Shown: piece by piece, positions 12,542 to 25,898 of the stretch | Position numbering within the stretch: position 1 is the stretch's first letter | Layout: each line of letters opens with the position of its first letter | Source of the DNA: Cokeromyces recurvatus | Lineage: Eukaryota; Mucoromycota; Mucoromycetes; Mucorales; Mucoraceae | Length of the DNA: 64,000 nucleotides | NCBI RefSeq assembly: GCF_025118155.1 | Contig: NW_026251388.1 | Span: 930,001-994,000, forward strand | Direction: 5' to 3' | Notes under the pieces: generated by a model | What the model was told of the DNA's origin: nothing | The model's database searches: none | What the model saw: only the letters and a program-made list of their open reading frames with translations | Translations under genes and position numbers: made by a program

Positions 12542-13383
12542 CACATTACCACTAAAGCTTTTGAAGCTGCTCTTCTAACCATTGGACTATCATCATCTAC
12601 CAATTGTGCAAACAAACTAAAACAAAATGTAAGCATCAGGATCACATTTAATATTTTTTTTTTGTTAATTACGTTTTTAATTCTACTTTAAGAGTAGAAG
12701 AAGCTCTTTTATAAACAGAAGCATAAAGACCTGTTGCAGAAGTTCTACTTGTAAACCAATCACCAACACTTAGTCTCTTAAGAAGAGGAATAAAATATTT
12801 ATCTAGATGATCTTCGGGTAAAGCTTCAGAAATACAACAAAGGGAAGCAACTGCCTATAATATAATGTCAAGAAAATAAAAAAAAAAGTTAAATTATATA
12901 TATACATGTATATAAATATATATGATTACCTTATCTCTAACAGAAGCTTCTTCAACAGCTGCAATATTTTCCAAAGGAGGTAAAAGATAGTAAGCAAATT
13001 CATTACCACCAACTGCATTAACTAATTTGCCTAATTCTTCAGCCAAAGCTAACAAGACTTCATCTTCATCGTCAATAGATTCTAATAATAATAATAATAA
13101 TATATAAAGACGTTAATATAAACACGTAATTAAAATATAACTTCTTACCTTGAAGGAAAGGAATAAGTTCATTTCTAGTTCTTTCAGCGCCGAGAGCATT
13201 AGCAATGATATCCATTTTTTTAATAGAATTAAGTCTGAATGTAACATCTTCGTGTTTAAGTTCGTCAATCAAAACAGCAATATTATTTGTCTCTTGTGGT
13301 TCATTCATAGCAGGGGGATCTTCATCCATAAATTCAGTAGGTGGTACTGTATTATTAGAGTCAATTTCCATATCAGTAGACAT
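10967..13383 (-). CDS. TPD3: PP2A scaffold subunit A (PR65/Tpd3), HEAT-repeat protein
   Basis: Nine exons (13383-13149, 13081-12930, 12854-12673, 12616-12550, 12441-12205, 12160-11871, 11812-11712, 11639-11302, 11233-10967) give 622 aa. After an acidic N-terminus come about 15 HEAT repeats with the expected family phrases: [50 protein letters not shown], and [20 protein letters not shown]. The A subunit bridges the catalytic and B subunits of protein phosphatase 2A. In fungi it acts in mitosis, septation and TOR signalling. One intron carries a 47-nt T-run (12491-12537). The last residues (ALESSGKC) differ from the usual end of the family. A further short 3' exon is possible, because GGTAAATG could be a donor. 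Confidence 0.93.
12491..12537. repeat. 47-nt T homopolymer in a PP2A-A intron
   Basis: Uninterrupted T-run (A-run in the sense strand) inside the intron between the exons 12616-12550 and 12441-12205. Similar tracts occur in many introns and spacers of the window, so true length may vary between alleles or reads. Confidence 0.85.
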
Positions 13384-14514
13384 ATTAATTCTTCAAATAA
13401 ATAAATAATAATAAAAAAACTAGTTAAAACAAGTTATATTAAATATATAAATAAGTAAATAAATTTATATATAATATGTATAAAAAAAAAAAACGAATAT
13501 GTGTAATAACAAAGCGTGTAATAATAATAATAAAAAACTGAAATCGAATAATTATAAGCGGAAAAAAAAAAAAGTCATGACGTGTTACATCACAAAAAAA
13601 AAAAAAAAAAAATTATAGCATAATAATAAAACAAAAACGGCATAAACCTTATTATGCAATGTATTATACATATCAAGTATGGTTTTATACTTGAAAACGT
13701 ATTCCATAATAGTAATCGACGCACCGCGTAGTATGTGGAGTTATTGCATAAAAGAAAACATATTACATAATACTTCCCATACCTTTAAACTTTACTATAT
13801 ATTACATAGTAGTTAGTAATAATGAGGTTATTCTATATCACATAGAGAAAGCGTTTTTATTCTTCATTAAATGAGATGATCAATATGTAATTAATTACTA
13901 ACATAAACTTATAGTGTAAATACATATTCAAGGCTATTATATACACATCTATCAGCTTGTAATCATTTGATAAATAAAAAGATACAGTTGTAGCAATAAT
14001 ATTTATCAAAGTAAAATATGATGTAATTTACAACCATGTCTTTTTTAGATATACCTATATCAGAAAGAATATATGAATAACATGTATAGTTTTATAAACT
14101 ATAACAACTGGATCTAGCAACCTTTTCAATTAAGAAGAGATGATTTCTGTTATTTAAAGTATGTTCTCAAAAGTCAATGGTAGTACTCACAAATGTCAAA
14201 ATAGCCTGCTGTTGTTGTCTGAGAGATTTCTTTGGGTAAAAATAAAAAAAAAAAAAAATTAATTTTTGTGTCTGTTGATTGGCTGTGCAAAAAAAAAAAG
14301 ACTTGAAAAGAAAAAAACATTATAACTGTTGTGTACAGAAATGATCTCCATAAATGTAAAGATAATTTATTTCTATTGGATAATATTTCCACTCTTGTTG
14401 TGGATTGTTATTCATTTCTATTCATTGTCCTTATTAAGTAATAAAAAAATTTTTCCCCTTTCTATGTTTCTTTTTTTTTTTCTTTGTATAAAACTCATCA
14501 AATAGATTTGTATT

Positions 14515-14558
<44 letters not shown>

Positions 14559-14640
14559 TGGATTTGTCATTATTTTTAACAATTTGGTTTGGTTGTTCTT
14601 TACTTTTATATTGAATTAATAATAATAACAACAATAATAC
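13384..14640. promoter_or_regulatory. Divergent upstream region, PP2A-A / S6 kinase
   Basis: About 1.25 kb between divergent starts. Near 13575 there is a TGACGTG half-CRE-like sequence next to an A-run. Long T-runs occur at about 14519-14555, just upstream of the kinase. A small minus-strand open frame at 14174-14392 is low-complexity. No other gene is visible. Confidence 0.45.
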
Positions 14641-16276
<1,636 letters not shown>

Positions 16277-16789
16277 ATTCTTGTTCTATTTATTAAAGAG
16301 ACCCTTCTTTTTTCTTTTTGCTTATCTAATCAAAGAATTAAATATTCTCTTTTAATAAATTATAGAAATCGTCTTTTGCTTTTCCAGTCAATTTGTGCAT
16401 TTAACTTGATTTACTTGTAAATTTAAAGCACTCTTTTATATTCATCTATTTTTGCTTTATACATTCCCTATAATTTGAAACAAGATCCTATATAGAGAAC
16501 CATTGACTATGATATCAATTACATGTGTTCACACAATCATATATTCTTGATACTTTAACCTTCTTGGTTCGTATATTGCCAAATAAGATTACTTTTAACA
16601 CTGAGTAAAACCATCATGTTGCACCTTACAATAATGAGACACAATTTACCTTGATCTATATAATAGCTTACATTTGTACCAATGAAGCCGTGAGCTGGTC
16701 AAATTTGAGTGGTGTGTTAACTAAGATAAATGTATTTTTTATTTTATTTTTATTTTTTATTTTTTTCATTTGTGTTTGTTATTTCTGAA

Positions 16790-16903
16790 ATGGACGCATC
16801 TGAACGACAGAAGTATACCCCCTCACACCTCCCGAGGGCGTACAAGCAACTGAAGAGACACTCCAGGCTGATCAGGCCCAGCCATTTCACGGCCGTGGAA
16901 TAG
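16790..16903 (+). CDS. GC-rich 37-codon small ORF, unknown
   Basis: Open from ATG at 16790 to TAG at 16901, it encodes a basic 37-aa peptide beginning MDASERQKYTPSHLPRAYKQ. The segment is clearly GC-richer than its surroundings (roughly 55-60% by eye, against about 25-30%) and uses C/G at many third positions, unlike every other gene here. That makes it stand out as a possible conserved small ORF, a structured RNA, or a fragment of foreign or mobile DNA. I do not recognise the peptide. The ORF could be incidental to an RNA; no 5S rRNA, tRNA or spliceosomal snRNA signature was found in it on either strand. Confidence 0.3.
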   Translation: MDASERQKYTPSHLPRAYKQLKRHSRLIRPSHFTAVE

Positions 16904-17678
16904 CCGGTTGATGATCATAAAGAAAAAAAGAAAAAAAAAAGGGAATTTTACAATTTTTTGACCCCCTTTTTATACCTTTTTTTTTTCCTTTTTTTAAGGA
17001 GTAAAATCATTCAAGGAGTAAATATTTTTATCCAATCAATTTGAACATATTACGTATACATTCTTTTATTTATGAACATGTGCATCATATGCTTGAGAAA
17101 AAAAAAACTTTTTAGTCATTAATAAACAGCCAATTGGAAGGGTTAACTTATTTTTGTTTATTTTTCAAGTATTTGGGCACATATTGTGCATTGCAAAAAA
17201 AAAAAAAAAAAAAAAAATCTTTCTCCCCACTCTTCATTATTATTACTGCTAAATCTAGGAAGCAGACCTCCTCCACATTAACATTCAGCAACAATAATCA
17301 ACATACTATTAACGTACCATCTTGTTGTCTAGAGGAAGAGGTTGTTTCTCTAGATCTTATCAACAATCACTTGGCTTTATAGAGTTGTAAGTTTTAGATG
17401 TATTATTTTGACTAGAATTGTAATACTGTTCTTTTGTTTCAAATAAAGAAGCATTTATCAACATGGAGCTTTCTCCACTGTCTATTTATAAAGACAAAAT
17501 ACTCCATGTTTTTTTTATTACTTTTAGTTTCCTTATTATAAAACAAAAAACAATAATTATTACCTTTCACTATGTATAGTGCAACAAAAATAATAATAGG
17601 TAGGGAGGGGGCGTTTTAATACTAGCATGGGATCCTTTAACAGGAGGTCATAATAACAACTCCAGAAGTACCATTCTC

Positions 17679-18276
17679 CTAAACTAAATATATATTCATC
17701 ATCTTATTGTATGTAATATTAGTCTGGTACTGGTGGATCAATTTACTTGTATCAGATAGCAAGATAATATTATTGTAGACTACTTCTTGAGCATTAACCC
17801 ATTTGGTTCTCCTTCTTTTGTCATTTTGCACAAACCTTTCCTTAGACTTCAAACATACACATTGGTGAATATTATCCTTTAGAAAATCCATACTTGGTAA
17901 CGCTTTACAAATCTGATATTAGTAAGCCATATGTGACTATCTTTTAGCAGGGTTATAGTGGGTACCTTGATGATTTCCTCAACATCACCAGCTAATATCT
18001 AGAGCTTTATTATGTATACAATACCTCTATGTTAATAAATAGTGCAACCACACATGGTAATAAGGCTTGGACTATTTTTCAAACTCATCGCTACTTCACA
18101 TAAACAACTAGGATAAACATAGGATTATCTTTATTAATTCCAGTAATAAAACACATACGCAAAACTTTTGTTCTGTAATAAAAGAATAATTCTATATTAC
18201 TCGAGCTAATTTCTTTTTTTTTTCTGGTAACCTGTTTCATTCCTTGGCGATGTACTTTATACATGTTTATTATCAT
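17679..18276 (-). pseudogene. Possible decayed coding sequence, unknown family
   Basis: Two minus-strand open frames (17891-17679 and 18276-18091) have coding-like composition (for example SKERFVQNDKRRRTKWVNA) but no start context, no continuity and no recognised domain. They may be an old transposon or gene relic. Low confidence; included so the reader knows where the hints are. Confidence 0.15.
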
Positions 18277-18806
18277 ATCTCAATTACTTCAGATCTAGTC
18301 AAAAGTCCTCTAGAGCTTTTTGATAGCATCATTTTGACAGTATTTTGCAAGCATTAAAAAATAAGATAATAAAAAAAAAAAAACTTTTAGCAAACATTTT
18401 AGCTAAAGTAAAATAAACTTCTATCCATGTGCCAACCAATACTATTCTCGAATTCTAGTACCCGGTTAACTATGTACTGTGTTATCTATAGTCCACTTAT
18501 GCTATAGTATTTAGTAGGATATATATCTAATAATATGTATACATGAGTAAAGTATAGACAAAAAAAAAAGCTCATAAAAAACATTATAATTTAGTACCTG
18601 AATATATACTGTCATCTATACGTATTTACGACCATTGTTGACCCTATATCGTATATTTTCATTATGATTGAAAGTTAAGTATGTTGAGCATATTACTAAA
18701 TGGCTCTTCAACAATTATCACAAAAAAAAATTAGTGTAATATAGCATAGTATAAACAATAAGTCTACAACAATATTTGTAGGTTTCCTTTCTCCCTTGCG
18801 CTTGAC

Positions 18807-18839
<33 letters not shown>

Positions 18840-19370
18840 CAAACTTTGCTCTATCACCTGAGCAAGTCCAGTAAGTTTTAGTGATTAAAATGTCTTTACT
18901 CAATTTAGACCATTAAAAATAATAACATTGTATATATATATATTTTTTTTTGACTTTTGCTTACAAATTACTTTGTCAAATTTATTTTGTATAACGTTAT
19001 ATAAAATAATTCCTCTTGAATACGTTATCGGTATACAATTGCTTACATAATAATTAGCTGCGCAAATCGATTCTCAGACAGGGTTTTGTCAAAATCTTTG
19101 GTCAGCAAAACTGGAACATGTTACTTTTTATTGACTTTTAGCCAATACGCTGACAGATGAATTGTGACTTATCGTATAGCTCCGATACAATTGTCCAATC
19201 TAAACATACAAATATATACACATATATAAAAAAGAGACCTTATTAGCGCGAGCGATATTTTTCCTTTTATTTTTATTTTTATTTTAATTTATTTATTTTT
19301 TTTTTCTATCTCTTTCTTTTTCTTTTTTTAAACGTTTTAAAACCGGAAAAAAAAAAGGATATTCTTCAAA

Positions 19371-21838
19371 ATGGCTTCTAATCTTGATCAAAAATCTGTC
19401 GATACCATTCGTGTCCTTGCTGCTGATATTGTTCGCAAGTCCAATTCTGGTCACCCTGGTGCTCCTATGGGTTGTGCCCCTATTGCTCACGTCTTATTCA
19501 CAAAGTATCTTAATGCCAATCCTAAGAACCCTTACTTCAAAAACCGTGATCGTTTTGTTCTTTCTAATGGTCACGCTTGTGCTCTTCAATATACTCTTCT
19601 TCACCTTTTAGGTTATAATGTAACTATGGATGATTTGAAGAATTTCCGTCAATTTGGTTCAAAGTAAGTAAAAAAAAAAAAAGGAACGCAGACAACAAAA
19701 CAAAAAATGTGATGATATCATTATTAACTCATTTCATTTATTTTAGGACTCCTGGTCATCCCGAACGTATTGATACTGAAGGTGTTGAAGTCACTACAGG
19801 TCCTCTTGGTCAAGGTATCTCCAATGCTGTTGGTTTAGCTGCTGCTGAAGCTCAATTTGCTGCTACCTATAATCGTCCCGGTTTTGAAATTTTCAATAAT
19901 TACACATACGTTATCCTTGGCGATGGTTGTCTTCAAGAAGGTGTTTCCTCTGAAGCTTGTTCCCTTGCTGGTCACTTGAAGCTTGGTAAGCTTATCGCTT
20001 TCTATGATGATAACCATATCACCATTGATGGTGATACTGCTGTCTCCTTTACCGAAGATGTTCTTAAGCGTTATGAATCTTATGGCTGGCACGTCCAAAC
20101 TGTCGGTAACGGTGATAGTGATTATGAATCTATTGCTCAAGCTATTGAAGCTGCTCAAAAGGTGACTGATAAGCCCTCTCTTATCAAGATTAAGACCACC
20201 ATTGGTATGTAGATATGTATATATGTTGTTTTTTTTTCAAAAAAAAAAAGAAATAAGTTTTATAGACTTGTATCAAACAAAGGAGGAAGAAAGGTGGGGG
20301 GGGAGGGGGAGAAAGAAAGGGGAGAGGGGGAATGTTTTGGAATTGTGTGATATGAAATTTTTCTGCATTTATTTTAATTCAAATATTAACTTGTTTGTTT
20401 TTTTTTATATACAGGTTATGGTTCTTTGTTGCAAGGTGAAGAGAAGGTTCACGGTGCACCTCTTGCCGGTAAGTACAAATAATCATTGTAATTCAAAAAA
20501 TACTGACTCGCTTATCATCCTTGTTAGCTGATGATATTAAGCAATTGAAGGAAAAGTTCGGCTTTGATCCCGAAAAGACCTTCGATGTTCCTAATGAAGT
20601 AAATATTTTAAACTTTAAAAAAAAAAGAGAGAAGAATGGATATAGAATATTAATACCCTTGTTAATGTTAATATTAGGTTTACGATTTATATCATAAGCG
20701 TGCTGAACATGGTGCTGAATATGAAGCCAAGTGGAATCAACTCTTTGCTGAATATAAGGAAAAATATCCTAGAGAAGCTGCTGAAATTGAACGTCGTTTC
20801 TCCAATACTTTACCTGAAGGTTGGGAAAAGGCTCTTCCTCGTTTCACACCTTCCGATCCTGCTGTTGCCACCCGTAAGTTGTCTGAAGGTGTCTTGGCTG
20901 CGATTCAAAACGAACTTCCTGAACTTATTGGTGGTTCTGCGGATTTAACTGGCTCCAACTTGACTCGTTGGAAGAATGCTGTTGATTTCCAACATCCCTC
21001 TACTGAACTTGGTGATTATACAGGTCGATATGTCCGTTATGGTGTTCGTGAACATGGTATGTTTGCCATCATGAATGGTATGTCTGCTTATGGTGGTATT
21101 GTCCCCTATGGTGGTACTTTCTTGAACTTCTTGACCTATGGTTGGGGTGCTGCTCGTCTCTCTGCCTTGGGCCATATGCGTGTTATTTACGTGATGACTC
21201 ACGATTCTATTGGTCTTGGTGAAGATGGACCTACTCATCAACCTATCGAAACCTTGGCCTTAACTCGTGCTACACCCAACATGCTCACCTTCCGTCCCGC
21301 TGATGGTAACGAAACATCAGGTGCTTATTGGGCTGCCATTACCAACCTTACTCGTCCCTCTGTTATTGCTCTTTCTCGTCAAAACTTGCCTCAACTCGAT
21401 GGTTCTTCTCCTGAAGCCGTTCTTAAGGGTGCCTATGTTCTCTCTGCTGACAAGAACCCTCAAGTTGTCTTTGTCGCTACTGGTTCTGAAGTGGCTATTG
21501 CCGTTGACGCTGCCAAGATGTTGGCTCAAAAGAATATTGCCGTTCAAGTCGTCTCTATGCCCTGTTCTGAACTCTTTGATGAACAACCTGCTGAATACAA
21601 GTTGGAAGTCTTCCCTGCCAGTGTTCCCGTCATCTCTATCGAAGCCCTTGGTACATATGGTTGGGAACGTTATTCTCATGCTCAAATTGGTATGCGCACC
21701 TTTGGTGCCTCTGGTAAGGCTGAAGACTTGTATAAGCACTTTAAGATTACCCCTGAATATGCTGTTGAGAAGGCTGAGTCTGTCATTCATCATTTCGCTA
21801 AGCTTGGTTATGTCCCTGAAGTCAATGCTCAACTTTAA
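19371..21838 (+). CDS. TKL1: Transketolase
   Basis: Five exons (19371-19663, 19747-20204, 20415-20468, 20528-20598, 20678-21838) give 678 aa, the usual length. Hallmarks: N-terminal [20 protein letters not shown]; thiamine-diphosphate binding [13 protein letters not shown] with the downstream N of DDNHITIDG; transketolase signature 2 [11 protein letters not shown]; substrate-binding His/Arg residues in the GSADLTGSN and [12 protein letters not shown] regions. It transfers two-carbon units in the non-oxidative pentose phosphate pathway in the cytosol, using ThDP and a divalent metal. Codon use is strongly biased (GCT/GGT/CTT/AAG), unlike its neighbours, which indicates high expression. A G-rich stretch lies in intron 2 (about 20293-20330). 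Confidence 0.97.
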
Positions 21839-23224
21839 GTATTTGTAAAAAAAAAAAAAAATGTATAATTTCTTCTATTACCCTCTTTTTTTTTTTTTTT
21901 TTTGTTATTAAATCATGTTATTCATGTTTGTATGTTTCCGTTTATAAACTATCATTATAAAAAGAAATAAATATATCTTTATTTTATATATTTTATTATT
22001 ATTAATCTTAGGTAGTAGGTATGGTATCTTTTTTTTTTTTTCTACTATTATGTGTATAAAATAAAATTCATAAGAAGGGGGTTGTTTCAGATTTGTATTG
22101 TTAATCCAATGATTGTAATATTATGCTGTGTACTATTGATAATTATAATCTATTTTTTTTTTTTTATTCTACTTTGAATTCACAACTCAAAATAATATCC
22201 CCAAAGGAAAAAAAAAAAAAGTTGGGGAGATAAAATAAGCCGAGTAGTAAAATAAAATGCGTGTTACAAATAAAAGTGTAAAAAATAACATGCAACGATT
22301 ATATTATTGCTATGTAGAAGAAGAATAACATCATTTATCATTCTTTATTTAATTTATCAGAAGAAGAGTCCATTCTTGCTTACTTTAGTAGTAGTTTTCA
22401 TTAGAATGATTCATTCATTTTTCATTTTTTATTTTTTTTTTTAAATAAAAAACGACTCACATTATTATACGAATTTTGATTGTAAATAGTGGAACATATT
22501 ATACGTTTCTAGGTATTAAACATTCTTATTTTCTGCATTAATCCGGTTTTTAACTAAATTTTACATGTTCCATAAATAGCTGTGTCTAATAACTTTAATA
22601 AAGAATATTGCAAATAGAAAATATTGACAAGAGCTATCATAAATAAATGTGTAAAAGAAGTTAAACGTATCCCACACAAGTATATAAATAGACATGAAGG
22701 TTAAGCCAAGTACGCTGCTTTATGAGTAAGGGAGACCAAAATTATTTTGGTTATATCTTAATACAAGATCGTGTAGGTTTATATCCCAACTTCAAAAAAA
22801 AAAAAAAAAGAGAAATATTACTAAAGCATTATTTAAACAATTATTTTTTACTGTATTATTATATCATCGTTTATACACAAGGTGAACAAAAGTAGATGAT
22901 ATGTTTATTTCTGACTAGTAAAAAAAAAAAAAAAAAGCAAATAGAGGAAGAAAGCAATACAAGTCCTTTTTTTTTTTGGTAGTCCAATATTACTTTATTC
23001 TTACAGAAAGTATCAAATTGATAAAACCCACATTTATATAAAGTTGATTTCCTTTAAATAATAATGAAGTAGTAAATGGTAGTAGATATCGAAGATGAAT
23101 TAGTATTGTTTCGTGACTATCTTTTAAATAAAAGAGAGGAGAATCTTTTTTATTATTATTATTAATTTCTTTTTTCTAATATTTATATAAATATAGAGAG
23201 AAAGAGAGTAAAAAAAAAAGTAGG
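21839..23224. other. Intergenic
   Basis: About 1.4 kb of AT-rich DNA between transketolase and the C1/dysferlin-domain gene. It contains several A/T runs (21884-21903, 22792-22810, 22920-22936). A small hairpin sits at 22735-22751 (ACCAAAA / TTTTGGT with a 3-nt loop). No gene or RNA recognised. Confidence 0.5.
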
Positions 23225-25076
23225 ATGAGTCATGTATTCGAAGACAAAACATTTACACGTTTTGTATACTGTGATAATTGTAAGCAGTTATTATGGGGAT
23301 TAAAGAAACAAGGTGTTGAGTGTAAAGGTGAGGAAAAGAGAGAAAGAAGATATTATCAAATTAACCTAAAAAAAATAAATAAATAAATAAATAGAATGCG
23401 GCTATATTTGTCATCGAAAATGTCAATTATCGGCATCTGTTTGCTCTTCAGCTAACTTGAATGAATTCTTAAATGATTCAAGTCACCCAGACTCACTCGC
23501 AGAGAATTATCTTCGTCAATTATCACATAAAGTAGGTTCTGACCGTAGTTCGATAATATCCTCAACAGCAACATTGAAAAAATCAAAACAGCAACATATT
23601 AACGTTAACAAGTCAAATGTGTATAATTCTACATTAGATCATATTAAAGCTATAGCAGCTTCAGATAAATTACATAACATATTAGCAGAAGCGGCTTTAG
23701 CAGAACAACAAATTCCCGTAAATGCTTATTTGGCAAATCAAGCAGCACTTAATCCACAAATTACTGCTAAAAACTTTACTCGATTCGTATCTCGTTGTGG
23801 ACCTGTGTTTGCATTTCGAGACGAATTATTACTATTACTAAGCTGGAAGAATCGTACTGATACCTTTGTGTCTTTGATCATCTATTGCATTATTTGTAAG
23901 GACGTTTTTTATTTTTATTTAATTTTTTTTTTTCATTTTTTTTTTTTTTTTTTTTTTTTTTTTATTTTATTTTATTTTATTTTAAATAATTATTATGTAA
24001 GCGGAGCTTATGATTTAAATTATGCTAACAATAATGATGATACTTTAGGCTTATATCCAAAGTTATTATTCTTTATTCCTCAACTATTACTTTTGTACTT
24101 TATCGTAGTTAGCTATCCAAAAAGCAAAACAAATAAAGTATCGTCTTTCAACACTATGGATAATAAAAAAGAAACCTTCAAAGATTATAATAATAATGCA
24201 ATAGATATAAAGTCAGCGACTCATAGTCACACCGATAATGAAAAACCCATACTACTCAAAGAAGAAGAAGAAGAAGAAGAAGGAAAAGATGCTGCTGCTG
24301 CTGCTGCTTATAAAAAAAAGCAAGATATACCTCCATTGTTTTCTTTTAATTTTTCAACTTTATTTCAGCCTGCATCTGATGAATCACCCGAGTATTTACG
24401 TAATCTTCAAAATTTACAAAATACAATGGGTGAATTTAGTGATATTTATGACTGGATTGTCGAGAAATCCGATTATTTCAACTGGTCATCCGAGACGAAA
24501 ACAATCCGTATTCTTCAGTTAATTTTGTTTCAAAGTTTTGTATTTGGATTTGTACTTTATTGTGTTCCTATTAATTACCTCTTTTTATTTTTCGGTTTAA
24601 TTGTATATGGACTCAACACTCGATTTGCAAAATATGTGATAAAGGAGACTAAGCCTTACATGATTCAATTTGGGAAAAAGAATGCTAAGGCTTTAATGGA
24701 TTGGTATATTGAACTTGAAGATCAACTAGAGCAACAAGAATTACTAAAAGAAATTTCTGTATTTGAAAACCAAAAGTGGTGGGCAATGCGTGGTTATTTG
24801 CATGAGGTATTAACAAATCACACATTATAAGTAAGGGGGGAGCAGTTATTTATTTAAAAAAAAAATCAATTAGATGGCAAAAGATGAAAGATCCTCTTGG
24901 TCAGATTTTACAGGCACTGTCTATATGCCGATTATTACAGAAATACCTCCACCAAGAGGTTATCAATGGAAAGAATCAAGTGAATGGGTATTAGATACTA
25001 CTGGTCCCTGGGTAGACACTTATTTAGGAATAGGTATTTAATATACCATGCTTACATTATATCCTACTTACTCAAT

Positions 25077-25118
<42 letters not shown>

Positions 25119-25368
25119 TATCATGTAGAAGTAAGGCTTTGATAGCTATATGATACTAAACTATATATCATATAATAACAAATGTATTATTTTCTTTGAA
25201 TAGATTAATGTTAAACCTGACGACGATGGATGGATATATAGTGATGATAATTGGAATATATCGATACCACAAATAGAGCCTGTAGATTTTGATGAAGGAG
25301 AACAACGTAAAGAAACTTTAACAAGAAGAAGACGATGGATTAGACAATGTGAAAAAATAGCTTATTAA
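23225..25368 (+). CDS. C1 zinc-finger plus Pex24/dysferlin-domain membrane protein
   Basis: Model: 23225-23327, 23395-23895, 24049-24806, 24874-25033, a 2-nt exon 25129-25130, and 25204-25368; 562 aa. A C1-type (phorbol-ester/DAG-like) zinc finger occupies residues 3-50 (H...C-x2-C...C-x2-C...H-x2-C...C). A Pex24/Pex30-like region follows with paired hydrophobic segments (LIIYCIICLYPKLLFFIPQL; LFQSFVFGFVLYCVPINYLF). Then come a DysF N-type domain (FENQKWW...WSDFTG) and a DysF C-type domain (DDDGWIYSDDNW ... RRRRWIRQC). Intron 3 (23896-24048) is read-through-open but is removed because the splice restores the CLYPK motif. Pex30-type proteins shape ER subdomains and act in peroxisome and lipid-droplet biogenesis. 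The C1 fusion suggests lipid sensing (inference). Confidence 0.82.
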
Positions 25369-25898
25369 TTTCATAAATAAATAAATAGATGACGCTTTAT
25401 TTCATGAATCATCATAATGTGTATCAATTATTATATAAGAGTTTCTTAAAGAAGAAAAAAAATGTGTATAGATATAAATTCATGGAAATTAGACTGTTAC
25501 AATCTAAAAGGCATAGTAATTGAAGTAATGTCGTCTACTATAATACAACATGACAATGCTCATTGTTGCTAATAAATACTCTAAGCAATTCTTGAGTAGA
25601 AAAGAATAATTCAACTAAAGCTATTTGTTGAGATAAATTAAGTTTGTCAACCAACAATAGAGTACTCGATTAATATGTTGGATGACATCTTATTCAAAGC
25701 ATTGTCGATCCATAACATCAAATATTTATGTAGATTCTATTCATTTATTTGAATATCTTGCAATCAATTTTTAATGTAGTTCAAAGCCCGTCTATTGTAT
25801 ATAGTCAGTAAAGTCTTTTGTACATCATCTTTCTTTTCTGTAAGATTCCCTTTTTTTTTTCCGCCCTTCTTCCTTTTCTATTTCTAAATATAAATCGA
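25369..25898. other. Intergenic
   Basis: Short AT-rich spacer between same-strand genes. It has a T-rich tract just before the next start. Nothing else recognised. Confidence 0.55.

Larger units (their letters stand above)
16277..19370. other. 3.1-kb gene-poor region upstream of transketolase
   Basis: No confident conserved gene. It holds the GC-rich small ORF at 16790-16903 (own entry) and a low-confidence plus frame at 17134-17382 that reads through an A-run. It also holds minus frames at 17679-17891 and 18091-18276 that look like decayed coding sequence of unknown family. T/A homopolymers occur at 17197-17217 and 18811-18839. The last ~300 bp are the transketolase promoter, which contains a short GC-containing segment GCGCGAGCG near 19246. 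Confidence 0.5.

Noticed and set aside
16785..16920. 5S rRNA, snRNA or C/D snoRNA in the GC-rich island
   Set aside because: No 5S or snRNA signature; TGATGA is present but no correctly placed D box follows it.
17134..17382. 82-codon frame after the S6 kinase
   Set aside because: Half of it is an A-run; no recognisable domain; insufficient for a gene call.
19835..21848. Long antisense and off-frame ORFs within transketolase
   Set aside because: Result of strong codon bias in a highly expressed gene; not independent genes.
22735..22751. Small perfect hairpin (7-bp stem)
   Set aside because: Too short to support an RNA or terminator in a eukaryotic spacer.
23896..24048. Read-through coding in the third exon of the dysferlin-domain gene
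   Set aside because: Frame is open but poly-Phe; GTAAGG...CTTTAG restores the conserved CLYPKLLFFIPQ.
24238..24522. Alternative frame inside the dysferlin-domain gene
   Set aside because: Overlaps a confident exon and is Lys/Leu low complexity.
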